The notes beneath the pieces are model-generated. The model made no database searches, was not told the origin of the DNA, and saw nothing but the letters and a program-made list of their open reading frames with translations. A program made the position numbers and the translations under genes. 64,000 nt of DNA from CAKZML01 sp963823435 (GTDB lineage Bacteria; Pseudomonadota; Gammaproteobacteria; Steroidobacterales; BM003): positions 1 to 64,000 of the forward strand of contig CAWGLN010000005.1 in the NCBI GenBank assembly GCA_963823435.1, in the 5' to 3' direction. Below are positions 35,163 through 44,103 of this stretch, in pieces (position 1 is the stretch's first letter; each line of letters opens with the position of its first letter).

Positions 35163-36014
35163 ATGCAAATTCATCACACGATCTCCGGTACCAGGGAAGT
35201 GATCAGGCAGTGGCTGGCGGAAGGCGAAAGTATCGCCCTGGTCCCCACCATGGGGAACTTGCACGCAGGTCATATGAGCCTGGTAGACAAGGCCAGGAGT
35301 CTTGCCGACAGGGTCGTGGTAAGCATTTTTGTTAACCCCCTGCAGTTTGGTCCGGGCGAGGACTTTGACGCCTACCCGCGTACTCCCGATCAGGATCATG
35401 AGTTGCTTGAACAGGCAGAGGTGGACTTGGTGTTCGAGCCCCCGGTGGAGGAAATGTACCCCGAGAGCAAGGCGATCATGACCGCGGTTGATGTGCCTGG
35501 ACTTTCGGCTGATCTGTGCGGCGCCTACCGGGCGGGACACTTCACCGGCGTGGTGACGGTGGTCACGAAATTGTTCAACGTCATTCAGCCCACTGTTGCA
35601 GTTTTCGGTGAAAAGGACTTTCAGCAACTGCTGATTATCCGGCGGATGGTGGAGGATCTGAACTCACCGGTGCAGATTGCCAGCGCATCCATTTGTCGTG
35701 AACAGGACGGCTTGGCCATGAGCTCTCGCAATCGTTACCTTGATCCGGAGCAACGTGCGCTGGCGCCGCGTCTTTACGCAACGCTGCTGCGGGTTGCCAG
35801 CCTTTTGCGAGAAGACCAGCAGACGGTTGAAGAAATCGAGGACTGGGGGCTGCAAATGCTCAAGGCCGAGGGTTTTGTTCCGGATTACCTGGCGATACGC
35901 GAGCGACACGGCCTGGGCGAACCGGGTGAGTCGGATTCCGATCTGGTGGTGCTTGCGGCAGCGCGACTGGGAAGAGTGCGCCTGATTGATAACCTGACCG
36001 TGGATCGCGCCTAG
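35163..36014 (+). CDS. panC: Pantothenate synthetase
   Basis: The 283-residue pantoate-beta-alanine ligase has the nucleotide-binding motif PTMGNLHAGHMSLV, FVNPLQFGPGEDF, then GEKDFQQLLIIRRMV and the KMSKS-like loop MSSRNRYL. With panB it forms a short pantothenate operon. The decarboxylase panD that would supply beta-alanine is not in the window. Confidence 0.96.
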   Translation: MQIHHTISGTREVIRQWLAEGESIALVPTMGNLHAGHMSLVDKARSLADRVVVSIFVNPLQFGPGEDFDAYPRTPDQDHELLEQAEVDLVFEPPVEEMYPESKAIMTAVDVPGLSADLCGAYRAGHFTGVVTVVTKLFNVIQPTVAVFGEKDFQQLLIIRRMVEDLNSPVQIASASICREQDGLAMSSRNRYLDPEQRALAPRLYATLLRVASLLREDQQTVEEIEDWGLQMLKAEGFVPDYLAIRERHGLGEPGESDSDLVVLAAARLGRVRLIDNLTVDRA

Positions 36015-36040
36015 GGCGCCTCTGATTTGTTCTGAACCTT
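36014..36040. repeat. Possible partial copy of dispersed TIR repeat
   Basis: GCGCCTCTGATTTGTTCTGAAC just after the panC stop resembles the left end of the repeat at 40568 (GAGCCTCTGATCTACTCGTGAAC). Confidence 0.4.
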
Positions 36041-36093
36041 CTGGCCGCAAGAAAAACGGGTTCACGAATATATTGGAGCTTCCTGGAGACTCC

Positions 36094-37063
36094 CTAGGTA
36101 CATACCCTGTTTCTACCCTGGAGCTTGGCTCGATAAAGGGCTGAATCAGCATCGTTCATCAGTGATTTCAGCGTATGTTGGCCGGTCATTTGCGCGATGC
36201 CTACAGATACCGTTATGGGCGGTTCGCTCATCGCCTCCTGCATCTGTATCCAGACTTTCGTGTACTGCCTGGCGTACCCGGTCTGCGATCTGGAATGCAG
36301 AGTCCAGGGTAGTGTCCGGTAGCAGGATGGCGAATTCATCACCCCCGTAGCGGGCGATCATATCGCCTGGGCGAAAGTGTTCCCGTATGGTCGAGGCTAC
36401 ATGGCACAGTGCATGGTCGCCTGCTATGTGACCGTATTGGTCATTGAAGTTCTTGAAGTGATCGACATCCAGCATCATGAGCGTCGCGCCGATACCGTCC
36501 TGCTGCATACGGGCGATTCTGCGCTTGAACATGTCCTCCATCCAGTGACGGTTGTGCAGTTCGGTTAGCGCGTCAGTCACCGCATTTCGCCGGTATTCAC
36601 TCAGCATGTCAGTGTTGCCGGCAATCGCCTGATTGTCATTGCGCAGTCGTTCCGACAGAAGCCTGAGTATGTTGCGTGCAAACGCGTGAGAACCGTCGAT
36701 CAGTTCCCACAGTATGGTCTGGTCAATCACTATGAGGTGGCAGTCCTGATCGGCGATCACCCAGGCTGAGGGATCCTTGTCCTCGATGATGGACATTTCG
36801 CCTGCGCAATCACCCGGCTCCAGTGTTAGCAGGGGGTCGCTCTCGGGAGATGCCAGGCGCACGTGCAGTTCGCCTGACAGCAGTATGTAGACGCAACTGT
36901 TTGGTATTTCCGGGGAAAGGAGAACATGGCCTTTGCTGATATCAAGGCGTGTGGTTCGGGCCAGACAATTCAGCGCCAGGTCCGGATCCACGCCGCGCAT
37001 CAGACGCAGTCCGGCGAACAACCCGGTGTTGCTTACCGCTCTCTGGAGAATCACCTCTTTCAT
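36094..37063 (-). CDS. Cyclic-nucleotide-type sensor diguanylate cyclase, one frameshift
   Basis: It begins at ATG 37063. An N-terminal cNMP-binding-like domain (residues about 20-140; VYILLSGELHVRLAS, DCAGEMSIIEDKDPSAWVIA) is followed by a GGDEF domain with the intact active-site motif RYGGDEFAILLPD and DVDHFKNFNDQYGH. It should make cyclic di-GMP in response to a small ligand. The frame shifts near 36,240; in the new frame PPITVSVGIAQM and NDADSALYRAKLQGRNRV complete the domain. With one indel corrected it is a normal 320-residue protein. Confidence 0.85.
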
Positions 37064-37269
37064 CCTCGTCAGTCCCTGTCGATTCCAGGTCGTTTGCGCT
37101 CGCGCCAGTGTACATGATCCGATTATCCCTGTTCCCTGGGAAAGGCTGCTTGGCCTATCCGACATAATCCAGCTGTGACAATACTTCCTGGGTCCGATTT
37201 CGGAGTGTGGATCGTATCCCATTTTACGAGCTCGAATAGGTGCGGACGAACCGATTAGTGAGGCCGAGT

Positions 37270-38370
37270 TCACATTTCACGCGGGTCTCCTTGGCCACTG
37301 TCGGCATCGCTTCGTTGACGTTCCAGGGCCCACTCGACATGCTCACGCACCAACCCTGACGGGTGGTCCGCCCGGGCTTGCAGGGCTGAAATGATATTCT
37401 TTCCGGACGGCGAATTGCCAAGGGCCACTGCAATGTTTCTGAGCCAGCGTTCGTGTCCTATGCGCCGTACGGCGCTGCCCCGGGTTTTTTCCAGAAAAGT
37501 AGTCTCATCCCAGTTGAATAACTCCAGCAGGTCAGGTGCGTCCAGACCGTGACGGGGGACAAAATCCTGTTCGGACGGTGTAGCGAGCGAACTTGTTCCA
37601 GGGGCAAAAAATCTGGCAATCATCGCAGCCATAGATTCTGTTGCCGATCAGGGGTCTGAGTTCAACCGGGATGCTTCCGGTATGTTCGATAGTCAGGTAG
37701 GAGATGCACAGCCTGGCGTCCAGCTGGTAGGGAGCGATGATGGCGCCCGTGGGGCACACGTCGATGCAGGCGCTGCAGCTGCCGCAATGATCATCAGCCG
37801 ATGGTCGACCGGTAGTGGCAGGTCGGTGTACAGCTCGCCCAGGAAGAACCATGAGCCCGCTTGCTTGTTAATCAGGTTGGTGTGTTTGCCTTGCCAGCCT
37901 AGCCCGGCTTTTTGCGCCAGCGGTTTTTCCATTACCGGGGCGGAGTCGGCGAACACGCGGTATCCGAAATGGCCTATTTCGTTCTCCATGCGGGTTGCCA
38001 GTTGTTGCAGACGCCTGCGCACCAGCTTGTGATAATCCCTGCCCAGGGCATAACGGGAAACAAAGGCCTTGTCGGGCCGCTGTAGCAACTGTTGTGGATC
38101 GGTCGCGGATTCTGGCAAGTAGTCCATGCGCGCTGAAATAACTCGCAGGGTGCCGGGTACCAATTCGTCGGGGCGGCTGCGTCGCGAACCGTGCCGTTGC
38201 ATGTAGTGCATGTCTCCATGCATACCCAGGGCCAGCCACTGGTTCAGGTGCTCCTCTTGCTGCGCCAGACCGGTGTCCGTTATCCCGATTTGTTGAAAGC
38301 CCAGTTCCTCACCCCAGTCGCGTATTTTCGCTGCCAGTTCGTGAAAATCCGGGTTGGCTTCGAAATTCAT
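37270..38370 (-). CDS. queG: Epoxyqueuosine reductase QueG, two frameshifts
   Basis: QueG is the cobalamin- and 4Fe-4S-dependent last enzyme of queuosine tRNA modification. It starts at ATG 38370 (MNFEANPDF). The first frame runs to SWFFLGELYTDLPLPVDHR; after a shift near 37,795, CGSCSACIDVCPTGAI and GCDDCQIFCPWN give the two ferredoxin clusters; after a second near 37,585, ATPSEQDFVPRHG, then RIGHERWLRNIAVALG gives the HEAT-like C-terminus. All cluster cysteines are present. It is divergent from nnr with only 39 bases between starts. Confidence 0.85.
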
Positions 38371-38405
38371 TACAGTATTTTGGATCCGGCCAGTCCCGAG
38401 ACAAG

Positions 38406-38411
38406 TATAAT
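38406..38411 (+). promoter_or_regulatory. Consensus -10 box overlapping the nnr start
   Basis: TATAAT at 38406-38411 is a perfect -10 element overlapping the ATG at 38410. A matching -35 at the right distance is poor (TTGGAT, 20 bases away). If used, transcription would begin at about 38,418 and the mRNA would be leaderless from the ATG at 38419. Confidence 0.35.
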
Positions 38412-39909
38412 GGCTGGTATGACACTCGCTGGAGAAAAAATTTTTTCGGCCGACCAGGTTAGACATCTGGACCAGCGTGCTATTCACGAACTGGGCATAC
38501 CGGGCTACACCTTGATGTGTCGGGCGGGCCAGGCCCTGCTTGAGACCATCGCAGAGGCATTCCCGGGCGCGCGCCGTTTGCTGGTGGTGTGTGGCGCGGG
38601 CAACAATGCCGGCGACGGCTACGTACTGGCGCGATTGGCACGGCGTAGCAAATTCGAGGTACGGGTCATGAGCCTGGGTGAGACCGCGGGATTGAGCGGC
38701 GATGCCCGCACCGCGCACACCGACTGGATCAAGGACGGCGGTACGGTGAGTGACTGGGATAGCGGGGCCCTGGATGATTGCGACCTGGTGGTCGACGCAA
38801 TCCTCGGTACCGGCCTGGAGAGACCCTTACAGGGAATATTCAAACTGGCGGTCGAAGCAATCAACGCCAGCTCTCGTCCGGTCCTGGCTGTCGACATCCC
38901 GAGCGGACTGAATGCGAACACCGGATCTGTTATGGGCGCCGCTATCAAAGCCGACCTTACGCTGACCTTTGTCGGGCGCAAGCTGGGCTTTTACCTGGGT
39001 GATGGCCCCGATTGCGCGGGCCGCAGGCTATTCGCGGATTTGCAGATCCCGCCCCGTTTACTGGAAGAGTCTGATTACCTTGCGCGTCTGATTCCTGCTG
39101 ATATCTGTCGCGACATGTTAGGGCCTCGGCCGCGTACCGCGCACAAGGGTGATAACGGGCGTGTGCTGGTTGTGGGTGGCGGCGAAGGGATGGCAGGTGC
39201 CGTACGTCTGGCGGCAGAGGCAGCCCTGCGTTCGGGTGCGGGTCTGGTAACCGTGGCGACCCTACCCGAACATGTGCCCGTGGTGCTGTCGGGCAGGCCT
39301 GAAATAATGTGCAGAGGTGTCCGCAAGGACAAGGAATTGCAGGTCTTGCTGGACAAGGCGGACATCGTGGTGGCTGGCCCCGGTTTGGCACAGGATGACT
39401 GGTCCCGGCAGATGTACCAGACAGCTCTGTCCTCAGGCTTGCCGCTGGTGCTGGACGCCGACGCGCTAAACCTCCTTGCACAGCTTCCGGTTCGCCGTGA
39501 GCAATGGGTTTTGACACCCCATCCTGGTGAGGCGGCAAGGTTACTGGGAACATCTGTGGGCGTCATACAGAATGATCGCCTGTCTTCGGTGCAACGTATT
39601 GCTGAGTCCTATGGCGGTGTAGCCGTGCTCAAGGGGGCAGGCACCTTGGTAGCGCGGGCAGGTGAACACCCGTGGCTGTGTGATAGAGGCAATCCGGGTA
39701 TGGCGGCTCCCGGCATGGGTGATGTACTGGCAGGTGTGATTGCCGGTCTGGCGGCGCAATGCCGGGACCTGGACCTGGCGGCGCGCCTGGCCGTGATGGC
39801 GCACGCGTCGGCTGGCGACATTGCGGCCGCCCAGGGCGGCGAACGCGGTTTGCTTGCAGGCGATTTGATGCTGCCTCTGCGTGCCTGGCTTAACACCCCT
39901 GGTAACTAG
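38410..39909 (+). CDS. nnr: Bifunctional NAD(P)H-hydrate repair enzyme Nnr
   Basis: The 499-residue protein fuses an N-terminal NAD(P)HX epimerase (VVCGAGNNAGDGYVLARLAR at about residue 60; LVVDAILGTGLERP) to a C-terminal ADP-dependent NAD(P)HX dehydratase (VLVVGGGEGMAGAVRLAAEA, VLTPHPGEAARLL, and PGMAAPGMGDVLAGVIAGL where the catalytic Asp lies). It repairs hydrated NADH and NADPH. ATG 38410 and ATG 38419 are both possible starts. It begins the superoperon to purA. Confidence 0.95.
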   Translation: MAGMTLAGEKIFSADQVRHLDQRAIHELGIPGYTLMCRAGQALLETIAEAFPGARRLLVVCGAGNNAGDGYVLARLARRSKFEVRVMSLGETAGLSGDARTAHTDWIKDGGTVSDWDSGALDDCDLVVDAILGTGLERPLQGIFKLAVEAINASSRPVLAVDIPSGLNANTGSVMGAAIKADLTLTFVGRKLGFYLGDGPDCAGRRLFADLQIPPRLLEESDYLARLIPADICRDMLGPRPRTAHKGDNGRVLVVGGGEGMAGAVRLAAEAALRSGAGLVTVATLPEHVPVVLSGRPEIMCRGVRKDKELQVLLDKADIVVAGPGLAQDDWSRQMYQTALSSGLPLVLDADALNLLAQLPVRREQWVLTPHPGEAARLLGTSVGVIQNDRLSSVQRIAESYGGVAVLKGAGTLVARAGEHPWLCDRGNPGMAAPGMGDVLAGVIAGLAAQCRDLDLAARLAVMAHASAGDIAAAQGGERGLLAGDLMLPLRAWLNTPGN

Positions 39910-39914
39910 GAAAA

Positions 39915-40048
39915 CCCTGATCTACTCATGAACTCGCATCCTGTGGATAAAAGCTCCTGCTTCTGTGTTGCCAATCTTCACGATAGCCTGCTTGTGTGCA
40001 CTCGATTCGTTCACAATTTGCTTCGTCCACAGCACATATGAGAGCCCC
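39915..40048. repeat. Dispersed TIR repeat, copy A
   Basis: From CCTGATCTACTCATGAACTCG to CTTCGTCCACAGCACATATG and AGAGCCCC this stretch parallels 40571-40732, including the block CTTCTGTGTTGCCAATCTTC. Its right end reaches into the first codons upstream of tsaE (in-frame ATG at 40038 lies within it). Element ends are more diverged than in copy B. Confidence 0.7.
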
Positions 40049-40052
40049 TGGC

Positions 40053-40568
40053 ATGAGCGGACCCGTCAAGAGCTGGTTCCTGCCTGGGCCGGAAGACACC
40101 GACAGGCTGGCGGGGGCGGTTGGCGGGCCCCTGCTTGAGCTCAGTCGTGCGGGGCCAATGTGCATAGCCCTGGAGGGTGACCTGGGGTCAGGCAAGACAA
40201 GTTGGGTACGGGCCATGTTGCATGGGTTGGGATATGCCGGTCGGGTTGTGAGCCCGACCTATACCTTGCTTGAGCCATACAGTCTGGGGGAGTTCACCGT
40301 TCTGCACCTGGACCTGTACCGGCTTTCCGATCCCGGCGAGCTGGAATATCTTGGTTTGCAGGACATGTTGTGTCCTGGCACCGTGATTTGTGTGGAGTGG
40401 CCGAGACGGGGCAGGGGCGTACTGCCCCAACCGGATCTGGAGCTCGAGTTCAGCTACCTGGGCGAGGGCAGGCGGGTGGCGCTGCATGCCCGCACTGCAG
40501 CGGGCGCGGACTGGCTGGAGGTCGTTGACAGGGAGGCTTCACGGCTGGATATACCGGTTTCCGAATAG
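40053..40568 (+). CDS. tsaE: tRNA threonylcarbamoyladenosine ATPase TsaE
   Basis: The protein of about 171 residues is the ATPase partner of TsaB and TsaD in making t6A37 on tRNAs. Walker A GDLGSGKTSWVRAML, then VVSPTYTLLEPY and HLDLYRLSDPGELEYLGL, and VICVEWPRRG are all family motifs. I use ATG 40053 (MSGPVK). The in-frame ATG at 40038 falls inside the repeat that abuts the gene, so the repeat may have replaced the native leader. Confidence 0.93.
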   Translation: MSGPVKSWFLPGPEDTDRLAGAVGGPLLELSRAGPMCIALEGDLGSGKTSWVRAMLHGLGYAGRVVSPTYTLLEPYSLGEFTVLHLDLYRLSDPGELEYLGLQDMLCPGTVICVEWPRRGRGVLPQPDLELEFSYLGEGRRVALHARTAAGADWLEVVDREASRLDIPVSE

Positions 40569-40732
40569 GGGGAGCCTCTGATCTACTCGTGAACTCGTAA
40601 TCTTGCGTCTAAAAGGCCCAGCTTCTGCGTTGCCAATCTTCGCAATAGCTGGCTATTCCGTGCGATTGGCGCCTTGAATTTGAACCATTTCGCTCACAAT
40701 CACCTTCGTCCAGTGCAAATCAGAGGCTCCCC
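40568..40732. repeat. Dispersed TIR repeat, copy B (complete)
   Basis: About 165 bases are bounded by inverted repeats GGGGAGCCTCTGAT (40569-40582) and ATCAGAGGCTCCCC (40719-40732). The interior holds AGCTTCTGCGTTGCCAATCT and TTCGCAATAGCTGG, also present in copy A. The size, non-coding content and TIRs are those of a MITE-like element. It starts at the last base of the tsaE stop. Confidence 0.8.
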
Positions 40733-40908
40733 AGCCAAGCGGAAATACGGTCCCGGCCGGACCGTTCTGGCCCTTATGTTACAGTGCGTTATTCAGGACT
40801 TTTCTAAGTAAGCTCGTTATCTTGCTAATTTAAATGAAGTTTATTCTTGATTTTCCTGTCGCATGTTAGGTACATTTAGTCAATTTCCTCATGAGTGGGT
40901 CGGATCGA

Positions 40909-42228
40909 ATGCGTAAGGTCGTTGCGGGAATCCTGTTCTGCTTCCTGTTTCCCTCCCTGGTTTGGGCCGGAGGAGAATTGCGCGGTGTCCGTCTTTCTGA
41001 CAACCAGGGCAAGACCCGGGTGGTCCTGGATCTGAGCCGGTCCGCCGAGCCCAAGCTGCTGACGATGCGAGATCCTCATCGCCTGGTTATCGATCTTCCC
41101 GGTTTCAAGATGGCGTCCAATACGGACATCTCCGGCAGTCTGGGACTGGTCAAGGGTGTTCGGGCGGGGTACCGGAGTAATGGCGACTTGAGGGTGGTCC
41201 TGGACCTGGGCTCCAGCGCATCGGCCAGGGATTCGAGCCTGGGTCCAAGCGGCGATTACGGTCATCGCCTGGTGTTTGATCTTTCTTCGTCAGACACTCT
41301 GACGGCCATGAAGAGGGCCACCGATGTGCCCGGCAAGGGACGGCACGTGGTCATTGCCATAGATGCCGGTCACGGAGGCAAGGATCCGGGCGCCACCGGG
41401 AGAAAGGGAACCCGGGAAAAAGACGTGGTGCTTGCGATTTCAAGGACACTGGCAAAAAGGGTGAATCAGCAACCTGGCATGAAGGCGGTGTTGACCCGTG
41501 ATAGTGACAGTTACCTGAATTTACGAGAACGCATGGACAAGGCCCGAAAACACGGTGCGGACTTGTTTATTTCCATTCATGCCGATGCAGTGAACAGTTC
41601 CCAGCCCAGGGGCGCGTCGGTCTATGTGGTTTCGGAAAGAGGTGCGACCAGCGAGGCCGCCCGCTTGCTGGCCGAGCGAGAGAATGCCGCCGACCTGGTT
41701 GGGGGAGTGACCCTGGCCAATCGGGAAGACATGGTGGCCTATACCTTGCTGGATTTGTCACAGGACGTGTCCATTACCCGTAGCATGGAAGTGGGTGACG
41801 AAGTCCTCCAGGAGCTGGGAAGAATGACCAAGCTGCATCGCTCAAAGGTGCAGCAAGCCGGGTTTGTAGTGCTGAAATCACCCGATATTCCTTCAATCCT
41901 GGTAGAGACCGCGTTTATCTCCAATCCTGCTGATGAAAATAATCTGCGCTCCCAGAGCTACCAGGCATCACTGTCTGACGCAGTATTGCGGGGCATTGTT
42001 GATTTCTTCAACAAGACACCGCCGGAGGGAACGCTGCTGGCCCAGAACGGACCCCAGCCGGTGCGCGGATCTCCGGTCAGCCATCGGGAATACGTCATCG
42101 CTCGTGGTGACACACTGTCGGAAATTGCTTCCCGCTACAACGTAAGCCTGGGCAATCTGCGCAGCGCCAATGGCTTGCGTAACGACAGCATCCGGGTAGG
42201 GCAGGTGCTAAGGATACCGACCAGCTGA
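40909..42228 (+). CDS. N-acetylmuramoyl-L-alanine amidase (AmiB/AmiC type)
   Basis: The 439-residue periplasmic amidase cleaves the peptide from MurNAc during cell separation. Order: signal peptide (ILFCFLFPSLVWA, cleavage after about residue 19), AMIN domain (RGVRLSDNQGKTRVVLDL), an Amidase_3 catalytic domain with zinc ligands in IDAGHGGKDPGA and FISIHADAV and the catalytic Glu in ILVETAFISN, then a C-terminal LysM domain (EYVIARGDTLSEIASRYNVS). A LysM at this end is typical of AmiB. ATG 40891 is an alternative start 6 codons earlier. Confidence 0.94.
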   Translation: MRKVVAGILFCFLFPSLVWAGGELRGVRLSDNQGKTRVVLDLSRSAEPKLLTMRDPHRLVIDLPGFKMASNTDISGSLGLVKGVRAGYRSNGDLRVVLDLGSSASARDSSLGPSGDYGHRLVFDLSSSDTLTAMKRATDVPGKGRHVVIAIDAGHGGKDPGATGRKGTREKDVVLAISRTLAKRVNQQPGMKAVLTRDSDSYLNLRERMDKARKHGADLFISIHADAVNSSQPRGASVYVVSERGATSEAARLLAERENAADLVGGVTLANREDMVAYTLLDLSQDVSITRSMEVGDEVLQELGRMTKLHRSKVQQAGFVVLKSPDIPSILVETAFISNPADENNLRSQSYQASLSDAVLRGIVDFFNKTPPEGTLLAQNGPQPVRGSPVSHREYVIARGDTLSEIASRYNVSLGNLRSANGLRNDSIRVGQVLRIPTS

Positions 42229-42295
42229 TCCTCGGAAGTTTGGCGGCTAACCCTGCTTGGGGCATCATGCCCTTTTGGTTCGATTGTCGCCCGCC

Positions 42296-44101
42296 ATGTT
42301 CATCAAAGAATTACCCTCCCATTTGGTCAATCAAATCGCTGCAGGCGAGGTGATAGAGCGCCCGGCCTCGGTGATCAAGGAGTTGGTGGAAAACAGCCTT
42401 GATGCCGGAGCCCGCCGGATTGACGTTGAAGTGGAGCAGGGTGGCATGCGCATGTGCCGGGTGCGGGATGACGGCATCGGCATCGCCCAGGAGGAGTTGT
42501 CGCTGGCCCTGGCCCGTCACGCTACCAGCAAGATTTTCAGTATTGAGGATCTGGAGCGCGTGGCCAGCCTCGGGTTCAGGGGTGAGGCCCTGCCCAGCAT
42601 TGCCTCCGTGGCCCGCCTCAGCCTGATCTCCAGGCAGGCCGATTCCGGGCACGGCTGGAAGGTCTCGGCAGAACAGGGCGTAATCAGCGAGCCGTCGCCC
42701 GAGGCGCATGCTCCGGGCACGACGATTGAGGTCCAGGACCTGTTTTACAATGTGCCCGCCCGACGCAAGTTCCTGCGTACGGAGCGTACCGAATTCGGCC
42801 ATATTGACCGGCTGTTACGACGTCTTGCCCTTGGCCATTTCGAGGTCGAATTCAGGTTGCTGCACCAGCGCAAGCCGGTACTCAGGCTGCCGGCGGCGCT
42901 GGACCAGGCGGCCCGAGAGCAGCGGGTGGCTGAGGTCTGCGGTAGTGCCTTCATTGAGCAGTGCCTGTACGTGGATCACGAGATGGGTGGCCTGCGTCTG
43001 CGCGGATGGCTGGGCCTGCCGACATTCTCCCGCAGCCAGCCGGACCTTCAACATGTTTTCGTCAATGGCCGCTTGATACGGGACAAGGTCGTGACCCACG
43101 CCCTGCGTATGGGGTATCAGGACGTGCTGTTCCATGGTCGGCAACCGGCTTATGTCTTATATCTGGATATGAATCCTGCCCTGGTGGATGTGAACGCGCA
43201 TCCCACCAAGCTCGAAGTACGATTCAGGGATAGCCGGACCGTACACGGTTTCCTGTTTCGTACAGTCGAGCAGGCATTGTCCAACACCCGGCCCGGTGCG
43301 GAGGGATCCGAGTCGGCATCCGGACTGGCGCCCACCCGCATGTTTGAGAGTGCTCCGACCTCGATGCCGATTTCCCAGCATGCCATGGGTTTGAGACTGG
43401 GTGACCACGCAAGGTCGGCAGGCAGTCGAGCGGTGGGAGAGCAAATCCGGACTTATTCGAGTCTGCATCCACCGATACAGGGAGATGGGCAGGCCTCGAC
43501 ACACGATACCGACGCAGACTATCCCCTGGGATTTGCAGTGGCCCAACTTCACGGGGTGTATATCCTGGCCCAGAACCAGGCTGGCCTGGTGGTGGTGGAT
43601 ATGCACGCGGCGCATGAACGCCTAACGTACGAGAAATTAAAGCGCTCAATGGACATCGGAGGTATCAAGGCCCAGCCCATGCTGGTACCCCTCAAAATGG
43701 CGGTGTCCGAAAGCGAGGCGGATCTGGCGGAGCAACGCGGCGAGTGGTTTGCGGAACTGGGTTTTGAAATCGGCCGTAGTGGCCCGGGCAACCTCACGGT
43801 GCGACAAGTGCCCGCCTTGTTGCGTGACGTGGATGTGGACCAGTTGGTCAGGGACGTGTTGGCAGACCTTGCCGAGCATGGCGAGACCCGGCGTCTGGAG
43901 GAGACGGTCAACGAACTGTTGGCTACCATGGCCTGTCACGGTTCAGTTCGTGCGAACAGGCGCCTCAGCCTGGATGAGATGAATGCCCTGTTACGCGAAA
44001 TGGAAAGTACCGAAAGGGCTGACCAGTGTAATCACGGTCGCCCGACCTGGAGCCAGATCAGTCTGGCCGAGATGGACCGGTTATTCTTGCGGGGTCGCTA
44101 G
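42296..44101 (+). CDS. mutL: DNA mismatch repair protein MutL
   Basis: The 601-residue matchmaker of mismatch repair begins at MFIKELPSHLVNQIAAGEVI. GHKL ATPase motifs: ELVENSLDAGA, DDGIGI and GFRGEALPSI. The C-terminal domain carries DMHAAHERLTYE, which fits the endonuclease motif D-x-H-A-x2-E-x4-E, plus ACHGSVRAN and CNHGRPT. This suggests a MutL with its own nicking activity, unlike the E. coli protein that relies on MutH. The neighbours amidase and miaA are the standard order. Confidence 0.96.
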   Translation: MFIKELPSHLVNQIAAGEVIERPASVIKELVENSLDAGARRIDVEVEQGGMRMCRVRDDGIGIAQEELSLALARHATSKIFSIEDLERVASLGFRGEALPSIASVARLSLISRQADSGHGWKVSAEQGVISEPSPEAHAPGTTIEVQDLFYNVPARRKFLRTERTEFGHIDRLLRRLALGHFEVEFRLLHQRKPVLRLPAALDQAAREQRVAEVCGSAFIEQCLYVDHEMGGLRLRGWLGLPTFSRSQPDLQHVFVNGRLIRDKVVTHALRMGYQDVLFHGRQPAYVLYLDMNPALVDVNAHPTKLEVRFRDSRTVHGFLFRTVEQALSNTRPGAEGSESASGLAPTRMFESAPTSMPISQHAMGLRLGDHARSAGSRAVGEQIRTYSSLHPPIQGDGQASTHDTDADYPLGFAVAQLHGVYILAQNQAGLVVVDMHAAHERLTYEKLKRSMDIGGIKAQPMLVPLKMAVSESEADLAEQRGEWFAELGFEIGRSGPGNLTVRQVPALLRDVDVDQLVRDVLADLAEHGETRRLEETVNELLATMACHGSVRANRRLSLDEMNALLREMESTERADQCNHGRPTWSQISLAEMDRLFLRGR

Positions 44102-44103
44102 CC

